From the NCBI RefSeq assembly GCF_040712315.1, contig NC_134019.1, forward strand, positions 32,861,373 through 32,925,372: a stretch of DNA of 64,000 bases, read 5' to 3'. Positions 59,822-64,000 of the stretch are shown here, in pieces. Below the pieces are notes generated by a model, which searched no databases, was not told the DNA's origin, and saw nothing but the letters and a program-made list of their open reading frames with translations. Origin of the DNA: Castanea sativa. Taxonomy: Eukaryota; Streptophyta; Magnoliopsida; Fagales; Fagaceae. Position 1 is the stretch's first letter. The number at the start of each line of letters is the position of its first letter. A program made the position numbers and the translations under genes.

Positions 59822-60768
59822 TGTTAAGAACATATTTTATGTAGTTGGCTAATCTTTTGACAAAACGCTCTTTACTTGTAATTGGGTAGATCTAGAATTT
59901 GTTTTATACTTCAAAGAACATGTTGTTCAAGTCTAGTATTAAATCCATGAAGATTGGACCAAGAAACAAGTGAAGAAAAGCTGTTCACTAAAGCTGAACA
60001 GATAACTCTACAGTTGCTCAATAGATAGCTATCTATCGAAGTTTAATGAGACTTGACATATACTATCTATCGAGGTATCTATCGAGGTTACGGAAATTTA
60101 GATTTTTAGATCTGATTTTCAGCCCATGCTTATGTATTTGTGTAGGGTTTCTTTTTTCACAACCCTAGACATATATAAGACTTATTTTAGAGGCCGTCAT
60201 ATAAGAGAATACAAGGAGAACATATGCAAAATATGACTGAAGCCTTATTCTCTCTGAAAAAAGCTACCGCGTCTTTGTGCCTTAGGGTTTTGTAACCAAG
60301 TGCTTCTTGATTTTCATTGTTGATGAAGTGAAGAACTTTGCAGCCAACATTCTTCTTTCTCAAGTTGGTGAGTGAGTCACGTACTGGGATCCGTGCATCA
60401 AAGGGTGGCGTTCATATATTGAAGAGTTCAGAAGTTTTGAAGAAGTAGAAGGTTTCTGCTGTGAGTTCATCTACGGGGATTGTAGAGTCTAGGAACAAAG
60501 GTTTTGTACTAGATCTAAAACTTCTCTTTACTATAGTTGATTGCTTTTCGGGAAGATTTCCCCCCCAGATTTTTTACTATGAAACTGGTTGGTTTCATTG
60601 GTTTTCTTAGGTCATTATATCTTGTCTTATTTACTTTTCTGCTGCATATGATTTTGACATGATATTGATGTTTGTTTGTTTTAACAAGTTTTATTCATAA
60701 TAAATCTAATTAATAACTTGGATTTAAAACTTGTTAAATCTATCAACCGGGGTCTAAATTTCCCAACA
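59822..60768 (+). repeat. 3' LTR of the Copia-like element
   Basis: Matches 56,598-57,573 along its whole length apart from one 40-base indel and scattered substitutions. It ends CCCAACA, followed by the TTTAT duplication. Confidence 0.92.
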
Positions 60769-61052
60769 TTTATGTTTTTACTTATTTATTTTTTTAAATG
60801 TAAAAGAATACTATGTCATTGTATATTGTTTACTCTATAATTTATAAGTTATCTGAATATTAAATAAAACATAGTTTTTTTTAACAATTTGCTGGCAACC
60901 ATAGATTGTAATTAAATCAATTATAAATTATAGATATGTGGTTAAAACAAACGAAAATTACATGGAATAAGAAAAAGAAAACATTACACTTGGAAATATA
61001 TTATTACATTTAACACACCAAAAAAAAAAACACTAATGATATTTACAACCTA

Positions 61053-61120
<68 letters not shown>
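61053..61120. repeat. (TA)n(TG)n(TA)n compound microsatellite
   Basis: A TG run flanked on both sides by TA runs. Confidence 0.95.
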
Positions 61121-61154
61121 CGTCACTCTTGACATATATTATGAGGGGATTGTT

Positions 61155-61324
61155 TTTATTTATTTATTTATACAAGATAGAATTCTGCTTTAGCCTAATC
61201 TAAATGTATATATGTGTGAAACTCTCTTCTGGAGACTTGAACCCCAGGTCTTTTCCCCCCACACCCCATAAGTATTTATACTTGTGGAATGACCATCGCA
61301 CCATGGGTGTGCGGTGGTATTATC
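61155..61324 (-). mobile_element. tRNA-derived SINE
   Basis: A perfect 11-bp duplication AGGGGATTGTT flanks it (61,144-61,154 and 61,325-61,335). On the minus strand a Pol III A-box-like TGGTGCGATGGTCA (61,290-61,303) precedes a B-box-like GGTTCAAGTCTCC (61,231-61,243). The other end is a (AAAT)n-type tail next to the left duplication. Size of 170 bp and layout fit a plant SINE. Family not assigned. Confidence 0.78.
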
Positions 61325-61615
61325 AGGGGATTGTTACTTAATTATTTGTTGACTATGCTTACACTAAAAGGTATTTAGAAATTTAATAATAAATAGAGGG
61401 GGCCAAGTTTTTTTTTTTTTTTTTTTTGAGAAAGTAAAGGGGGCCAAGTTGTATTTTCCCAATGAGCTACTTGTAAATATAATTATATCATATATTAAAA
61501 TAGATATTTTTCAAAATGTTTGGGGGGCCTTGGCCCCCTCTAGTCCCTTTGATCATCTGTCACTACCAACTTTGTAATTCACCCTAAATTAAATTTGTAG
61601 GACTTAAGTAAGTTA

Positions 61616-61656
61616 AAGTCCGAGTCTGAGTCCAGGTCTGAGTCTAAGTCTGAGTT
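61616..61656 (+). repeat. Short GTCTGA-type tandem
   Basis: GTCCGAGTCTGAGTCCAGGT continues as CTGAGTCTAAGTCTGAGT, about six hexamer-like units. It lies 40 bases before the second TATA box, in the place where the first locus has its CTGGATTTYGCCG repeats; the words differ. Confidence 0.6.
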
Positions 61657-61696
61657 GAAAGGCGTAATAAGAAACCCAATAGGCAAACTTTGTTTC

Positions 61697-61705
61697 CTAT
61701 ATATA
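61697..61705 (+). promoter_or_regulatory. TATA box of the second T-rich locus
   Basis: CTATATATACCCACCC is identical to that at 2,199-2,214, and the leader CCCTCCTCATATTTTTCATA matches with small gaps. The following sequence (AGAGATTAGGGTTT, TATATGGATTTATCTTG) also matches 2,340-2,525. Confidence 0.5.
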
Positions 61706-62088
61706 CCCACCCATAACCAACCCTCCTCATATTTTTCATAACTTGCTTTTTTCTTTTTTTCTTTAGTTAAGATTTCCGATTACAATGGTATCTTTCAATA
61801 AACATCTTTTAGAGATTAGGGTTTATTTCTCAAAACCTTGCGAAGGGATTTTAGACTTATATATGGATTTATCTTGGTGATCTCTCTAGGGTTCAAGAGC
61901 TTAAGCTTGGATTGTTGCTATTTGATACCCTTGGCACCAAATATTTGGCAATAGAGAATATAAGGGATTTCAGAGTTAGAATAATTTATCTTTATAATTG
62001 TTAGATTCTAGAGAAATATTCTAGTTTTTCAATTAATTGTTTTTCCAGGAACTTTTTTATTTTAAATTGGGTGCTTAGCAACTTAATT
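61706..62088 (+). repeat. Second copy of the T-rich locus, 5' part
   Basis: The leader is followed after about 190 bases by type-B module sequence (GGCAATAGAGAATATAAGG, near 61,950; compare 14,600 and 16,840), so most of the type-A region present in the first locus is missing. It breaks off after TTAGCAACTTAATTGG. Confidence 0.65.
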
Positions 62089-62170
62089 GGTGTCACAAGG
62101 TCAAATATTTCCCTCAAAGTTTTGCCTGTGATGGCCCTAAGTCCCTGACTTAGTCTTAGCTAACACCACA

Positions 62171-62243
<73 letters not shown>

Positions 62244-63222
62244 ACACGCACTATGTTTATAGGGAACCCACCCTCAACCTTTATTACCCAATCTCAAGTA
62301 CGAAGGAAAAACTTTTACAAGCCTAGAGAAATACACAGAATTTTCCCAAAGGCCAAATATTTGTTATTGGCACCCCCAACAACATTAGGATAATATACAC
62401 AGAAATAATTGCTGTGGCAATTACTGCCTGGGTCTTGGATAATCTATCACTTGTGTTCTGACTTAGGACACCTTCAACTGATATTGTCTTGGTTTGCTTT
62501 CCACATTTTTAGCCCTTACACAGCAGGTCTGAACATTAGGGTAACTAGGATCTGCTTGATAATTGCTTGTAACTGCCATTCCACATGCACAACCCATGTC
62601 TTAGCAGAGTAGGGGCTTCTGTGCATCATCCAACAACCCACAAACATGTTCTCACACATTTTTAGAGGCTGCCCATGCCCAAGCCCTCCCCTATCAGCAA
62701 CACAGCCCACACAGCATGTGCACATGCAGCACACTAAGTAGTTTCCATTAGCCCACTAGCATCTGTCCATGCATTTAGCCAATACCCACTAGTCCAATGC
62801 CTTGCATACAACATCTGATCATCATGGCAGCCTAACCCTACCTTGCACACAAGCCACCAAGCCCACACATAAGCAATCATCCAGCAAGCCACTAATGCCA
62901 TGCACCACCACATAAGGTTGACACCACCTGCTGCTGCTCATCATGAAAACCAACTCTGCCCACCATGGCACTCCTTTGCCATGGCCTTGGGGCATCATGT
63001 GGAGTAAGGTGCCTCCACATGCTGCCCTTTTACACTACTCATTGATCTAACTTGAGTAGGGAGACTGGGCATTTCTCCTTTAAAGAGCCCTTAGAAGCAT
63101 TACTAACCTAGCATGAGAAGCCAACAATGTGTTGAGAAAACATAAATCCAAGTGACTAGCCTAATGCTGCCCAAGCACCTTTATTCCTCATGCCATCATC
63201 AACAACAAGTAAAGCTCCTAAC
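62089..63222. mobile_element. C-rich insertion, possible solo LTR
   Basis: Composition changes from T-rich to A/C-rich: many CCACCA, GCCCA and CATGC words. It begins TGTCACAAGGTCAAAT and ends GCTCCTAACA, which gives TG...CA ends of an LTR about 1.1 kb long. The neighbouring pentamers ATTGG and AACGG do not form a clear duplication. It includes the (CA)n run. I saw no coding frame. Assignment as LTR is tentative. Confidence 0.35.
62166..62241. repeat. (CA)n microsatellite
   Basis: About 35 CA units with one early interruption. Confidence 0.95.
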
Positions 63223-63364
63223 AAACGGCTAAGTTTGATTTAATGTGTTAGGGTTAGTTATGGTTGTTGTTTATTTTAGTGTATTAGTAATGGTATTTTT
63301 ATAATCACGTTATAACCCTAATATAAATATATGCTACGTGTTAGGGCTAGTTCTAGTTTGATTC

Positions 63365-63618
63365 AATGTGCTTTCTGGAATTGACTTATCTCTTTGGATT
63401 TGCATCATAATTTGTAATCTTGAATTGTTACTGATTTGATTTTGTATTCATTGAAAATGAGAAGATACTGTCAACATCCTGCCTAGTCCATTGTTAGTTT
63501 GAAGGTTTTGCTATTATTTTGGACTCAAATTCACTAAACAACAATATTCTTCTTTAGAAGCTGCCAATGTTTGTTTTGTAAATTTGTGAGGGTGTTGTTT
63601 GGTGTTATTGATAAAATT
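63365..63618 (+). repeat. T-rich module segment, copy of 12,830-13,082
   Basis: 'GAAAATGAGAAGATACTGTC', 'AACATCCTGCCTAGTCC' and 'TCACTAAACAACAATATTC' match the other copy in order. It stops at GTTATTGATAAAATTATT, where the inverted segment begins. Confidence 0.8.
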
Positions 63619-64000
63619 ATTGGGGCACAAAGCCATAAACCCCAAAATATCACCCCTACACAATCCAACTATACAAACCACATCCATTGAAGTTATAACT
63701 TTGAAGCCTATACATAACACACAAGGAAGCATAAACCTGTACTGTTCTGGAATTTAAGGAGCAGCCATGTTTAAAGAATGCAAAATTTTAACCTATATGA
63801 TTTCCCATTAATGAATCACAATTTATTACATTTATTTTTCACAATATAGACCAAAGCTCCAACAGAGATAATAGGTGCAACAAATATGATCATAAGTTCT
63901 AAACTTGTCATGAGTGCAAGTTGATGGCAATAGAAAAAGGAACTAGGACAATCATGTTGAGCAGTGATGGAGTTTATTAAAGCCAATAAAATGTAATTTA
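63619..64000 (-). repeat. Inverted copy of 6,010-6,395
   Basis: The reverse complement carries 'TTTAATAAACTCCATCACTG', 'GGTCTATATTGTGAAAAATA', 'AACATGGCTGCTCCTTAAAT' and 'GGTGATATTTTGGGGTTTAT'. Here the strand is A-rich, opposite to the rest of the locus. It runs out of the window. Confidence 0.88.

Larger units (their letters stand above)
56598..60768 (+). mobile_element. Copia-like LTR retrotransposon without coding capacity (LARD-like), 4.2 kb
   Basis: Two LTRs of 976 and 947 bp (TGTTAAG...CCCAACA) are flanked by a perfect 5-bp duplication TTTAT (56,593-56,597 and 60,769-60,773). The primer site and polypurine tract are recognisable. The 2.25-kb interior has no gag, RT or integrase on either strand, only short frames. 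Words such as AAAAAGGGGGAGAAATTG (59,289) and AGGGGGAGTTGTG (59,359) resemble the region behind pol in plant Copia elements. It must have moved with enzymes of a relative. The LTRs are similar, so it is younger than the gypsy element. Confidence 0.9.
56457..61565. mobile_element. Non-autonomous hAT element, host of later insertions
   Basis: The left end is CAGTGGCTTAGCCAAAAAG. The right end, reverse-complemented, is TAGTGACAGATGATC. Flanking 8-mers are CTAACTTT (56,449-56,456) and CCAACTTT (61,566-61,573). Removing the Copia-like element and the SINE leaves about 0.75 kb of AT-rich DNA without transposase, with GGGGGAACC/GGGGGCC words near both ends. The inverted ends match only partly, so the duplication is the main support. 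Confidence 0.6.

Overview
The window looks like nuclear DNA of a dicot, probably a woody species. It is AT-rich, full of plant-type transposable elements and contains a long insert of plant mitochondrial DNA. I see no intact conventional protein-coding gene. The genus cannot be fixed from the sequence alone.

Layout. (1) 1-2,080 is AT-rich intergenic DNA with a cluster of short palindromes (1,686-1,945). (2) From a TATA box at 2,199 to about 27.8 kb runs a continuously T-rich (+ strand) locus without a convincing reading frame. It is made of related modules of roughly 1-2.5 kb, duplicated many times, with intron-like acceptors, one degraded RING-finger-like exon, and small insertions (LINE stub, PIF/Harbinger-like MITE, hAT MITE). 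(3) About 27,803-35,595 is mitochondrial DNA (NUMT) inserted into one of these modules. It carries part of rrn18 and two copies of the cox1 3' end, and a 620-bp TIR transposon later jumped into it. (4) 35.6-38.8 kb holds the rest of the interrupted module, several MITEs and a divergent direct repeat. (5) 38,822-51,121 is a decayed 12.3-kb Ty3/gypsy element of Tat type on the minus strand: gag, protease, RT, RNase H and integrase, then an 81-bp tandem array split by another insertion, then a spliced reading frame in antisense. (6) 52,098-55,501 is a hAT transposon with a broken TTF/ZMYM-type transposase. (7) 55,794-56,296 is a Helitron-like end pair. (8) 56,457-61,565 is a non-autonomous hAT that received a 4.2-kb Copia-like element without coding capacity and a SINE. 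(9) From 61.6 kb a second copy of the TATA/5' region of the T-rich locus starts; it is interrupted by a C-rich insertion and ends in an inverted copy of sequence seen at 6.0-6.4 kb.

The elements are nested, so relative ages can be read: T-rich module, then NUMT, then TIR element; direct repeat, then fold-back MITE and gypsy element; hAT, then Copia-like element and SINE. Most elements retain recognisable target-site duplications. The least explained component, and the best candidate for something undescribed, is the modular T-rich locus with its two TATA-bearing 5' ends.
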